From the NCBI GenBank assembly GCA_977006965.1, contig OZ345360.1:248001-312000 (forward strand): a stretch of DNA of 64,000 nt, read 5' to 3'. Numbering within the stretch: the first letter of the stretch is position 1; every line of letters starts with the position of its first letter. The translations under genes were made by a program, and so were the position numbers. The stretch comes from Phymatolithon calcareum (taxonomy: Eukaryota; Rhodophyta; Florideophyceae; Hapalidiales). The notes under the pieces were generated by a model. The model did not search any database, was not told where the DNA came from, and saw only the letters and a program-made list of their open reading frames with translations. This document shows positions 32,471 through 42,495 of the stretch, piece by piece.

Positions 32471-34382
32471 AAAAGTCACTACTTGAAGATCGGCTCTGAC
32501 ATTTCTGAAAGCGCTCTGTCGTATACCGGGGAAAGGGACAAGAAGGAAGGAAGTAATGAGTATTTGAAGCTTGACTTGAGGTAAGGGAATGGCGACGTAC
32601 AGTATGTATTTTCCCCTGTACGCATATACCATGCACACAGTAAAAGACGCTTGTGCTGAGCACAGTAGCGGCAACCGACGTAGAATTGCGAGCTGTGATC
32701 TGCGTGCTAAGATATAGGTGTATAATTTTGCTGTTCAGTGGCGGAAGAGGAATGAACCGAAGTTGCTTGGTATGGAACGTACGCGCTTGCTGAGTTGCCG
32801 AGCAGACCGCTTCCCAGTTGCGTAGTGATCCAGATCGCCAAATTTATTATTTTTCATCACGTATGAGAGGGGTTTACTTGGGACGGGGACCTCGTAAAGG
32901 TGTAGCGGGGGTGTACAGCCCCATTGAAGTAAACTATGTTTTTAACTGGTGAGCTGCAGCCATGCCGGGGATCTTCCTGGCTAAGTTCTCACAAAAACCA
33001 ACAGTCCAAAGAGGGAACTCTTTCTGGCGACGATACTCGTCTGAGGGTTTCATATCAATTTGGTGAGTGGACAAATCTGCAAGGCTGCACTTCATGCCAT
33101 TCATTTTTGTTGCGGCTTTTCAGAGCTGCTACTTTTTCATAGGACATTCCACATTTAGGAGGTCTCTAGGTTGTCCACGGAACTGGACTCATGTTACTAC
33201 TCCTGCGGATCGTCTTTTTCGTGCAGTCTCCTTGTGCTGCGGCTTCTTGTTTCTTCCGTTCTTTTTCGCCTGTACTGTGGCGCACGGCGACAAAGCGGAA
33301 TCATACGCCACTCCCCTTAGCTCCAAAAAAGTAAGTCCTACTTCTGCTCTTGCGCTACTCTAGGAATGTTTGGTGACTCTCGTCACCAAGGAGTAATTCA
33401 AGGAGGTGATATAATACGATCGTCCTCCTCGATGATTGGGAGACTCACCGAGGTATCGGCTTCAATTTCAATGAGGCTTCCACCTTTCTTGGTGCACTTG
33501 AGACTCATGTATATGTTGTCAGCGTATTAAATGTCTTGGCGGCTTGTTAATTTTCTGTGGCTTGCTATCGACTGGGTAATAAAAGCGTGCAGTACCAACC
33601 AGTTTGTTCGTAAAAGCCTCCATCATTGTCCTACTGAAGTGTAAGTCGCATTCAAGCCTAACAAAGCAACTCGATTGTGAGAAATGACCCTAGTTGTACC
33701 ATCGCAAGGGACGGCGTAATTACCCAAAAATTGAAATTGAGAGACATACGATACCCCAAATATGCGCTGAGTTAAGAATTTCTTCTTTCTCTAGGAATAT
33801 CTCAAACCGGACACATCCTTCAGTGCCCATTTTCGTGGACAAAACCACTTCACAAATCTAAATTTGACATTCGTTACACTCAATTGTCCGTACACGATTG
33901 AGATAAGAAGCTTCGTAGGGAGGGCACTCTCTCCATTCCGTATAACTGTCCTCATGTGAAAGGCAAAATGTCGCAATCCTTCCTGCTGAAAAGGAAGAAA
34001 ACAGCTGTCTTCGACGATGAAACTATTTCAAGCAATCTGCTAACGCCATTTCCCGTTACGGAAACTTCCTGCTATATTCCGCTCAAACATCTTCCCTGAT
34101 TGCTCCGCCGTTCGTCATGTGCACAAGCCTAGAAACCGTCACTTCCGCCCCCATTTGTACCCACCACCATGACAGCGTCGACGACATACTTAACTCTTCC
34201 TATTTCGTACCGTACCGCCCACGATCATGCTCAATCAACCCGGAAAACACCCCGAACAAGAGCTGTGTACGCCCCAGTTTTTTCCTCAGTGATTGCGACA
34301 TGCCGTCCAACGAAGAGGCGCAATAACCTTCCCCGTGAACTGAAAAGTTGCATTCCTCTCGTTCACATCTCTCATTTCACCA
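32471..34382. other. Gene-poor region, nothing recognised
   Basis: No frame with coding character. The last 200 bp would contain the promoter of the channel gene. Confidence 0.45.
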
Positions 34383-36169
34383 ATGAAGCTCTTGCCACTA
34401 TTCGTTGCGCTGCTCTTTGCACTCGCCGATTGCGACCTAATCACATCCCGACGCCCATCCGTGTTTCCAATTCCAAGAAATAACACTGGATGTCTCACCA
34501 GATTTAACAGCGAGCGGGAGTATTTTGAGCCATGCAAGAAAACAATCTGCTTTCTTTTTCTGAGTCAACCACCGGTAAGCATATTCCCTCTCCATGTCTC
34601 TCGGCTTCTTCCGTCCCCAGCGACATCCATATTCTAAATGTGCACGTTCTGCCAACACTTCCGCAATTCGTTTGAGCTACAGTTTATCATTTTAGATCCA
34701 AAAATGAAAAGAGAAAGAGATCAGCAACTGTTCTCATGCAAGGCCAGACGAAAAGCGTTTAGAGAACTCACTGGACTTGCGTTCAAAATTCATCAAGAAA
34801 TGGATCTGGACGACGCCCTTTGTGTCTGGGCTGGTGCCAAATGTTCCTTCAACAACATGGTGGATTTCGTTGCCGAACAAGCACAATCAAATGAAACTAG
34901 CGAATATCAATTCGCCATCACTGGTTTACTTTCCTTACTACCGCGGCGAATATCCATGTACGCCTTTCCGACAATTACCTTCTTGGAAAGCAAAGTTGTT
35001 GTTCTAGGCCGGAAAGATCCTGCGCAAAGCCTTATTCAAACCTCGTTTCGGCAGGTGTTCCGCGCATTTAAGCCTCAAACTTGGGCCATACTTGTCACCT
35101 GCATCACAGCGTTGCTCTGTCTTATGCTTATTATCTCGGCCGTTTTCTCAACACCGTCCACGCCTCTCAACGTTCTCATGAACATGTTCGACGAACGAAG
35201 AGAAGGAATAGGTGTTGTGTCACCACTCACTATGCGAAACGAAATTGCCGAGGGATCGGCAGATATGCAAAAACTTCGCTTGTTGCACAGAGCTGCAAGA
35301 ATGATACTCTCTGTGGCATTTTCGGCATTTTGTATCATTACTATTCTGTTCTACGAACTCTCGGCGGTCAACTTCATCTTCACTGAGTAATCGCATGAAC
35401 TTGGGAAAAACATCAGAGAACTCAGCGATATGGAGCTGGCGCTATACGCGGTTCCGAAAGGTACTGCTCTGGAAAGCCTATGGCGTCGATCGGGTAAGTC
35501 AGTGGGCTCGTTTCCAGTCTGTCCTTGTGTTGTGTGATATTCATTGTCTAACTGTCTCTGTCGTCGGACGCATGCGATGTTACATTTCATCTAGTCGATC
35601 CTACTCGCATGAGGTTCCGCAATCGCAGCAGGGTACCTTGGTTCCGTTGTCGAACTTTGGACCAATGTTTTGAAAGAGTGTTGAATGCAAGCGATCCCAT
35701 AAGACACACTGTCGTCTTGCAGGCGGCTCTGAAGCACCAGCTAAGCAGAAGACAAGCGTGCAACAATTTGGCGCACTATGACACAGAGACACCATTTCAC
35801 ACTTTTGATGGTGCGTGGTTTATGGGAAGGTCAGTACCGCCCGAACTACGGCAGAGAATCAACCGAGAACTGCTTCGCATGAAGTTGACGGACGACCTAA
35901 AGAACATCGTTGGCAAGGAAATTGAGGACCCTTATGAAACTTGTGGGAGCAATGATCAGAACATCGGACCGGACGTGATTGCAATTGCACTAATGTTCAT
36001 CGTGGGACCATGTGTTCTCGTGAGTGTCCTGTTTCTGTGCTGTGGCTGCTTCATGCGAATTCGTATTCATCGAAAACAAAAATATAACATCTCGGATCCT
36101 ATCGTCGACTGTCGAGATGGAATGCAAGTCGGTGGTATGTGCATGTGCAAAAGAGACTACTATACATGA
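34383..36169 (+). CDS. Ionotropic glutamate receptor-like channel, multi-exon
   Basis: Starts with a signal peptide (MKLLPLFVALLFALADC). Proposed exons are 34383-34574, about 34683-35386, about 35417-35493 and 35595-36169. Order: S1 lobe (AITGLLSLLPRRISMYAFPT), M1 (TWAILVTCITALLCLMLIIS), a loop, M3 (MILSVAFSAFCIITILFYEL), S2 lobe ending WFMGRSVPPELRQRINRELL...LKNIVGKEI, and M4 (IAIALMFIVGPCVLVSVLFL). This is the topology of iGluR ligand-gated cation channels. The intron 35494-35594 (GTAAGT...CTAG) joins LWRRS to V-DPTRM in phase 1. The first intron has donor GTAAGC at 34575 and an acceptor at 34676 or 34682. The second junction needs a tiny intron or a real stop (see findings). The usual pore-loop sequence is not obvious. 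The large N-terminal ATD domain is absent. Confidence 0.65.
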
Positions 36170-36520
36170 CCCATGCAGTTTTGGAGAGTGTAGCCGAAGT
36201 GTGTGTGATTTTCTTCCCGCAAGTTTTGTACATAGGCGCGAGAAACTGACCAAGATGTAGAATAGATTAGCAAAGCAGGTCTGATAAGAACAGTAAATGA
36301 ATAGTAACAAAAACGCTCTTCACATGGTGCAGTACCTAGTCACAGTGCACACAGCCCTGCGTAGATAGCACACCCTGCTCTGGAGTTTGTTCAGACAGAG
36401 TGGGGCGTGCGAGCTCGAATGACCGTTATGATATTTCTGCTTACAGAACCGATGATCCAACTTGGACGCCGTGCGGCTCCAGAGCTCTGGACAGCAAGAT
36501 CTGCTTCATCGGCCATCGGC
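36170..36520. other. Intergenic
   Basis: Spacer between the channel stop and the OXA1 start. An in-frame extension upstream of the OXA1 ATG opens at 36407 but looks non-coding. Confidence 0.5.
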
Positions 36521-37885
36521 ATGAGAGCTGGACTTGCTCGCACGGCCGTCCGCCTCACTGGTGCGGTACGCCGCGCTCGGGCGGCCCCAACTTGGCAGTC
36601 TGGCGCCGTGCATTGCACTCGTCTTTTCGCATTGCGAGGGCTCTCAACGGTCCCGGGCAAGCCTGAACAGATTGCCACAGCGACGCCCCCATCGTCGTCA
36701 GAACCCGAGATCCCGGTGATAAACGCGGCGTCCGAGAGTTCTATCGAGTTCACTGCAGCCCCGACGTCGGTAAATCTTGATGCAGGATCCCCGGCTGTTC
36801 CTGCGGACACAGGAGCTCACACCAACGCGCCACTAGATGTCTTGACTGGAGCTGCATCTGAACATGTGGCAACAACAGCGGAGGGCGTGACAGCGACCGC
36901 AGTATCAATGGATCCTGCGGCTGTAGCGCAAGCGGCTGAAACAGGTTTCTCGCTGAGCGATACATTGTTGCAACCTGCTATGCTTCTCTTGAACAGTGTG
37001 CACGACTACAGCGGATTGCCGTGGTGGATGGCGATTGGAATGGCGACCGTCGTGGTGCGCACAGCGATCCTTCCATTGTCGTTAATTACGATGCGAAATT
37101 CTGCACGAATGGCCGCACTGCAAGGCGAGATTGCCACCCGTCGCGAAGAGGTGATGGAAGCCATGCGTTCCGGCGACCGTACTAAGGCCAATGAGAAGCA
37201 GGAGGCAATGAAGAAATTCATGACCGATGCCGGCGTGGGTCCGTCGAAGGTACTCTTAGGTCCTCTTGTCCAATTTCCAATTTTCATTTCCTTTTTTGTT
37301 GCCGTGCGTCGTTTGGCGCTGTCGGATACCACAATGACCGTCGGTGGCGCTGCTTGGTTTGCAGACCTTAGTGTTCGAGACCCTACCTTCATACTTCCGA
37401 TTATCAGTGGGTTTAGTCTTCTCGCGATGACGGAGCTTGGTGGCGACACCGGAGCGGCGAAGCTTACGCCGACGATGAAATCCGTAATGCGAGGTATGGC
37501 GGTTTTTTCAGTACCGCTCACATACTGGTTTCCGGCTGGTGTTTTCTGTTATTGGGTGCCGAATAACATCTACTCTGTGGCGTTCTCGCTCTTTGTTCGA
37601 TCGAAGTCTGTCAGGGCTGCTCTTGGCATGAACGTGGACATCTCGGCTATCCCAGGGACAAAAGCGTTCGAGCGTGCAGCGAAGAACATGGCCCTTAGCT
37701 CTCCGATATCGAATGAGCGTCTCAACGCGGCGGCCGCGGCCGCAAGTTACGTTAAGAAGGTCGACCCCTTCAACGTCGACACCACGAGCACGGGCACCGT
37801 AAAGCCGGTTGTGCATGAAGTACAGGGGAAGCCTGTGTTACTTAAGCATCGACCGAAGAAGAAGCGAGTCAAAGGCCATGTTTAA
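36521..37885 (+). CDS. OXA1: Mitochondrial inner-membrane insertase OXA1
   Basis: 454 aa from the ATG at 36521. I chose this start because MRAGLARTAVRLTGAVRRAR is a textbook amphipathic mitochondrial presequence, while the upstream 38 codons from 36407 are not. A low-complexity Ala/Thr/Ser linker (to about residue 145) precedes the YidC/Oxa1 core. The core has GLPWWMAIGMATVVVRTAIL (TM), a charged loop with MKKFMTDAGVGPSKVLLGPL, VQFPIFISFFVAVRRLA (TM), ILPIISGFSLLAM (TM) and VFSVPLTYWFPAGVFCYWVP (TM). A basic C-terminal tail (KHRPKKKRVKGH) fits ribosome binding by mitochondrial OXA1. It inserts mitochondrially made and some imported proteins into the inner membrane. Single exon. The plastid homologue Alb3 is less likely given the presequence and tail. 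Confidence 0.9.
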   Translation: MRAGLARTAVRLTGAVRRARAAPTWQSGAVHCTRLFALRGLSTVPGKPEQIATATPPSSSEPEIPVINAASESSIEFTAAPTSVNLDAGSPAVPADTGAHTNAPLDVLTGAASEHVATTAEGVTATAVSMDPAAVAQAAETGFSLSDTLLQPAMLLLNSVHDYSGLPWWMAIGMATVVVRTAILPLSLITMRNSARMAALQGEIATRREEVMEAMRSGDRTKANEKQEAMKKFMTDAGVGPSKVLLGPLVQFPIFISFFVAVRRLALSDTTMTVGGAAWFADLSVRDPTFILPIISGFSLLAMTELGGDTGAAKLTPTMKSVMRGMAVFSVPLTYWFPAGVFCYWVPNNIYSVAFSLFVRSKSVRAALGMNVDISAIPGTKAFERAAKNMALSSPISNERLNAAAAAASYVKKVDPFNVDTTSTGTVKPVVHEVQGKPVLLKHRPKKKRVKGHV

Positions 37886-37997
37886 CAAGTACCTCGTTTG
37901 AAATGAGAGGTGCGGAAGATGATTTTGAAATTAAGCGTTTAGTAAATCCAGAGTTAAAAAGTGTAACATACGTCCATTCATGGTAAGGAAGGTTGCA

Positions 37998-39293
37998 TCA
38001 ACCAAGCATTTGACGCCTCGAAAAACTTACTGGTGGCTTGATTAGTGCGACACATGCATTAGTACCACCAAAACCAAATGAGTTACAAAGCGCTACGTCC
38101 ACCTTCTTGTGCATCCCAGCGGTTGGCACATATCGCTCGACATCACCCCATCCTAGCTCCTCAACGTGCTCGTCCCGATCAAGACTCCTCAAATTCAACG
38201 TCGGTGCCACGCGTCCCGAGGCAACCGTGAGCGCTGTGAATGCAGCTTCCACAGCGCCTGCGGCCCCAAGAAGATGCCCGGTAGCACCCTTCGTTGCGCT
38301 GACAACTGCATGGTCATTTTCCGCAAGCAGCCGTGCAATGGCCAGTCGTTCCACAGCGTCACCAACCGGTGTGCTTGTGGCATGTGCATTGACATAGTCC
38401 ACATCCTTCGCATGTAGTCCACCACGTTCCAACGCCAGCGACATCGCGCGCAGCGCACCGACACCTTCCGGGTGAGGAGCTGTAACGTGAAACGCATCTG
38501 CGGTCGCGGCAATACCTGAAATTTCTGCGTACACTGATGATACTCCACGCGCTACCGCATGTTTTTCGCTCTCGAGAACTAGAACGCCGGCCCCCTCTGC
38601 AATGACGAAGCCTTCCCGGGCAGAGTCAAATGGACGCGAAGCCAGGTGCGGGGCATCGTTAAACCGGGTGGCTAAGGCACGTGCACGTGCAAATCCAGCA
38701 ATGGCTACGGCGCTAACAGCAGCCTCCGAGCCACCAGCAAGCATTATATCAGCGTCTCCACGTTCAATGGCAGCAAAACCATCAAGCACGGCATGTAGGC
38801 CGGCAGCACAGGCGGTGGAGGGAGCTAAGCAGGGGCCGCGAAGACCATGCGCGAGCGATACTAGCGAGGCTGGGGTATTCGGCAGCATGCGCGGGATGAG
38901 AAATGGGGAGACACGACGCGGTGATCCTTTGCGCAGATGGGCATCCGCTGTCAGGACGTCTTCCAGAGCTGACATGCCCACGCCGATCGACACACCGGCA
39001 GAATCGCCCAATAGGCAATCGGACAAGCCCGCATCGCGTACCGCGGCATCTGCAGCATGTAGTGCGAATCGCGCATAGCGCGGTGTGGGCGAAAGAAGCT
39101 TTGGTGAAGCCGGAAGGTCGTCGATTGGAACAATGCCGGCGATTTGAACCGGGAGAGGGGATGCGTCGAAGGTGATGATGTTGGTGATGCCGGACTTTCC
39201 GGATATGAGGTTGGACCAAGTCGCGTGAGTGGTTGCGCCAAGCGGGGTTACGAGCCCAATGCCTGTTACAAGGACTCTTTGGATCGCACCCAT
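37998..39293 (-). CDS. 3-oxoacyl-ACP synthase, mitochondrial FabF-type
   Basis: 431 aa condensing enzyme of type II fatty-acid synthesis. The catalytic triad is visible: Cys162 in STACAAGLHA, His304 in VNAHATSTPVGD and His340 in KGATGHLLGA (with Lys335). The Gly-rich end NSFGFGGTNAC is also present. The N-terminus VLVTGIGLVTPLGATTHATW resembles mitochondrial KAS (OXSM type) more than plastid KAS I/II. No transit peptide is encoded before MGAIQRV, and the frame has a stop shortly upstream, so targeting is unexplained unless an upstream exon exists. Near the 3' end the minus strand reads GCCACCA|GTAAGTTTTT, a strong splice donor. The last nine residues may therefore be intronic, although no good acceptor was found downstream. 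Confidence 0.88.
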   Translation of the reverse strand: MGAIQRVLVTGIGLVTPLGATTHATWSNLISGKSGITNIITFDASPLPVQIAGIVPIDDLPASPKLLSPTPRYARFALHAADAAVRDAGLSDCLLGDSAGVSIGVGMSALEDVLTADAHLRKGSPRRVSPFLIPRMLPNTPASLVSLAHGLRGPCLAPSTACAAGLHAVLDGFAAIERGDADIMLAGGSEAAVSAVAIAGFARARALATRFNDAPHLASRPFDSAREGFVIAEGAGVLVLESEKHAVARGVSSVYAEISGIAATADAFHVTAPHPEGVGALRAMSLALERGGLHAKDVDYVNAHATSTPVGDAVERLAIARLLAENDHAVVSATKGATGHLLGAAGAVEAAFTALTVASGRVAPTLNLRSLDRDEHVEELGWGDVERYVPTAGMHKKVDVALCNSFGFGGTNACVALIKPPVSFSRRQMLG

Positions 39294-42200
39294 GCGAGAC
39301 GCCCGTGGGGATCGGTTGACCTGGGCGGTCTACGTCCATTGAACAACTCTGGCTACAGTATTCAGATATGGAGGAGGAGTCGGGTGAATTTAAACATGAA
39401 TATTCATGGTAATTTGAATTCTAAAGAATTAGCCCTTCGAATATAAAGAATTTTCTTTAGAATGACGGATACTCCAACTAGCGCAATCCTTCATAATGAG
39501 GTACCCTTCACAAATTTCAATGCGGTGTTCAACGCTTCTGGTGGAGGGAAAACACAGAAAATACACTTGAAAACCTCTAGACGACCTTGAAAATGGGGGA
39601 ACCGTGATATAGAATACGCGAGGAAAGAGCGGAGAAGCAGAACTGCTGTGAGAATTTGCAGTTCTACTTAGGAGAATTTCGGACCGGACAGTTGTGCAAG
39701 TAGCTTTTCATAGTCAGGGAACTAAAGAAAAACACGTCCCAGCGTTCTTAGCTCAAAATAAGATGGGTTGTGCGCCATTTTTCGTGGAATACATAAATGT
39801 GCTCTTTATACGTTCTTGATTGTTCTTAATGCGTGCTTGTCAGCCTTGGAGACTGACCTTGGGCAAATGGCAAGAACAACTAATGGCTCCACTCGGTAGT
39901 GGAGTTGTACATCAAGACTGTGATATCTCTGTGGCCTCCATGGGATTGGTGCCGCTTCATCTTGCTGTTAACGGAGATGGTATTGGAGCACGACATTGGA
40001 TTTTCTAGCGAAATGGGTTTTGATGACGTACAAATGGAAGATTGGGCGCGTTATTTTGGGACGGCTTCCATCTGCGTTATTCGACTGCAATTGATTTTCT
40101 TTCTAATGATGACGCCTCATCTGTCCGATGCCGGGACGGCTATCTCTCTTTCTCCTGCTTCTTAGGAACTACGCCAAGAATACGATAGTTATAGAATTTC
40201 TAACAGGTGGCGTGTTTGCCGGTGTTTCGTTTTGACACGCACTTTGTCGGAAGAATAGAATGGGAGATTTCCCTCTGCTCGAAGACTTAGACGCCTATAA
40301 AGAAAATATGTTTTCATCACAGGAGCTGGAAACGGAGTACGGGGCGAATGAACGAGTGAAGGATATCATCACAAAAAATAACCGATATGCGAGCGAATCT
40401 GCTCTTCGTTGAAGACCGCGAGAAAAGGGTGGACGTTTCCCAATCGATATTCTGCTACCGCTTTCTCACACATGCTGCAGCCGCAATGACTCTTTTTGAG
40501 GAATTTCCCTCATGAAATTTCTTGAGCCTGCGCCTCACATTATGAATGTCCACTTTCTGCGGTGACAGCGGCACAGGCAGAATTTTTCTCAGTCCAACGA
40601 TTCTTCTTTCATGTCAAGTGATAGTCTCTAGAATGAGCTGCTCATATCTGCAGCAGTCGTATTCTACAACTACTGGAGATATGAGCAGCCGGAAGAGTGA
40701 ACTTCTTCCGTAACGGTGACAGCCAACAAGGCACGGGGTCCCTGATCGTTCCAGTTCCGAGCCAAAATTACCGCACTAGTTCTAGCATTGACAGTTGCAT
40801 TTTATTCCCCCGGTGTCGGGCAGAGGTGCACGAGAAATGTTTCTTGGACTTCGATTGTTTCCCAGATTGACAGGACATCCTCAATTCCTCATAAATCACG
40901 AAACGGCGCAGAATGGTTGAGCTTTTGTTCTGAAGGGTAGGAAAAGAAGTGGAGGCGACGCGCTTAGGAGCAGCGGCCCTAGTTCCGGTGGATGAGGGTG
41001 TTCTGAGAAGAGCTGAAGCAACGATAAAGCTGTACATTGATGAACACGAAGCTGAAACCAGGCCGACATGCGGTTAATGGAAAATTATTTCTACTCTACC
41101 AATTACTGAGTTGCTTAATGCGGCTGACTTCTTGGACTTACTCGAGCGTATTAGGCATTCGCGATAGCGCCAGTTACATGGCGGCTGCACATGCGCCCGT
41201 CCACAGCCCGGTACGCGGGAAATCTTTAGATAACAAAACGGAAGGACACCTAAAAACAACAAATGCAGACATATACGCCTTTGAGGCGCATTGTGACCGT
41301 TGCTAAACTAATTCGAAGTCTTAGAGGAAGCAGTTACTGGACAACTAAATAGCGACTCCTGAAAACGCTTTTTGTGCAATCAGTTCAATCAGCTCTCTGA
41401 TACCATAGAATTATAACTTCATGCTCACTTAATGTGCGTGCAGCACGATCATTAGGCACATCCGGCGAGTCAATTTTTGCTGCAAAGATTCACAGTGACT
41501 TACTCGGTTCTGCAGTAGGGATCTGCACTAATATATCCTTGTCTTCCTATGCCCACACAGTACGTGGAATAGTTTTTCCTCTGGTCACACCTTCGATGAG
41601 GTCCCCTGCTCTGCCTTGAGCAGATGGTCTTAGAATTCCTCACATTTCTTGCTAACGCCAATTGGGACTTGGATGCCAGGCAGACATGTGAGAATATTTC
41701 CACGTTGGGAATAACAAAAAGTTTCTTGACGAGCTTCATCTCACGAGCTCACAGCACACCAATGTCTAAACAAATATATTTTGAAATCAATTATGGCCGA
41801 AATGAAAGTCAAAATATTGTTCATTTTGTGTCGAAGTGGCAATTCAGAAGCCTTCTGTATATTCGCTTCGATACCTCATACAGAGCAAGTCTGACATATA
41901 ATCCCGCAGATTGTATTTGAAAGTCTAACTCGTAATAAAGTAAATCAAAAGAATTCGCTGAATCTTGCCAAGATACTGTCGCGCCGTTCTCTAGTACACT
42001 CTACTCCGCTCAAACATAAAAGAAGAGCAACCCTATTGTGGGTAGCGCCTGAGGAAGCCTTTCCAGTATATTCGTATGACTGTGGGGCTTTTTTAAGTAA
42101 ACTCGTCAAAACAACTCTACTATGGTCATGTAATTCTTTGAGTTAATTAAAACATCACAAATGTATTTGGGTAACGACTTGCAATTGTAATTACCATGCA

Positions 42201-42495
42201 GTGTTCACTGACCAGTCAAAAATATTTGACAAATTTTGATGATTTTGGACGGAACGGAAAGCTCACCATTGATTACCTGTTCAGGGCCAAAATTTTCAAA
42301 AATGCTCCAAATGTTTCTTGATTCCCACTATCCAATTCTCATTGAATCTGCTAGCAGGGCGCCCATGTGCAAAGAAGCCCTTCGCATCGGTTCCACTCTA
42401 CCGACAGTACGACTCGCCAAACCAGGCGGCAGCACTGCACCTGGAGGCGGTTGAACGCGGCGCGCTGCTGGTCTCTAGAGCGCACCCTCATCGCC
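39294..42495. other. 3.2-kb gene-poor interval upstream of CUL3
   Basis: Divergent promoter side of both KAS and CUL3, but far longer than a promoter. Contains a perfect palindrome CATGAATATTCATG (about 39397), a nearby inverted TTCTAAAGAA pair, and a hairpin with 13-bp stem GCTGCTCATATCT / AGATATGAGCAGC (about 40630-40697). No gene recognised. Confidence 0.5.

Noticed and set aside
36407-36520. Upstream 38-codon extension of OXA1
   Set aside because: The extension lacks presequence character, whereas the ATG at 36521 begins a typical mitochondrial presequence.
37998-38030. 3' intron in the KAS gene suggested by CCACCA|GTAAGT
   Set aside because: The donor is good, but no acceptor with a continuing condensing-enzyme C-terminus is visible downstream, and the protein is already complete at NACVALIK.
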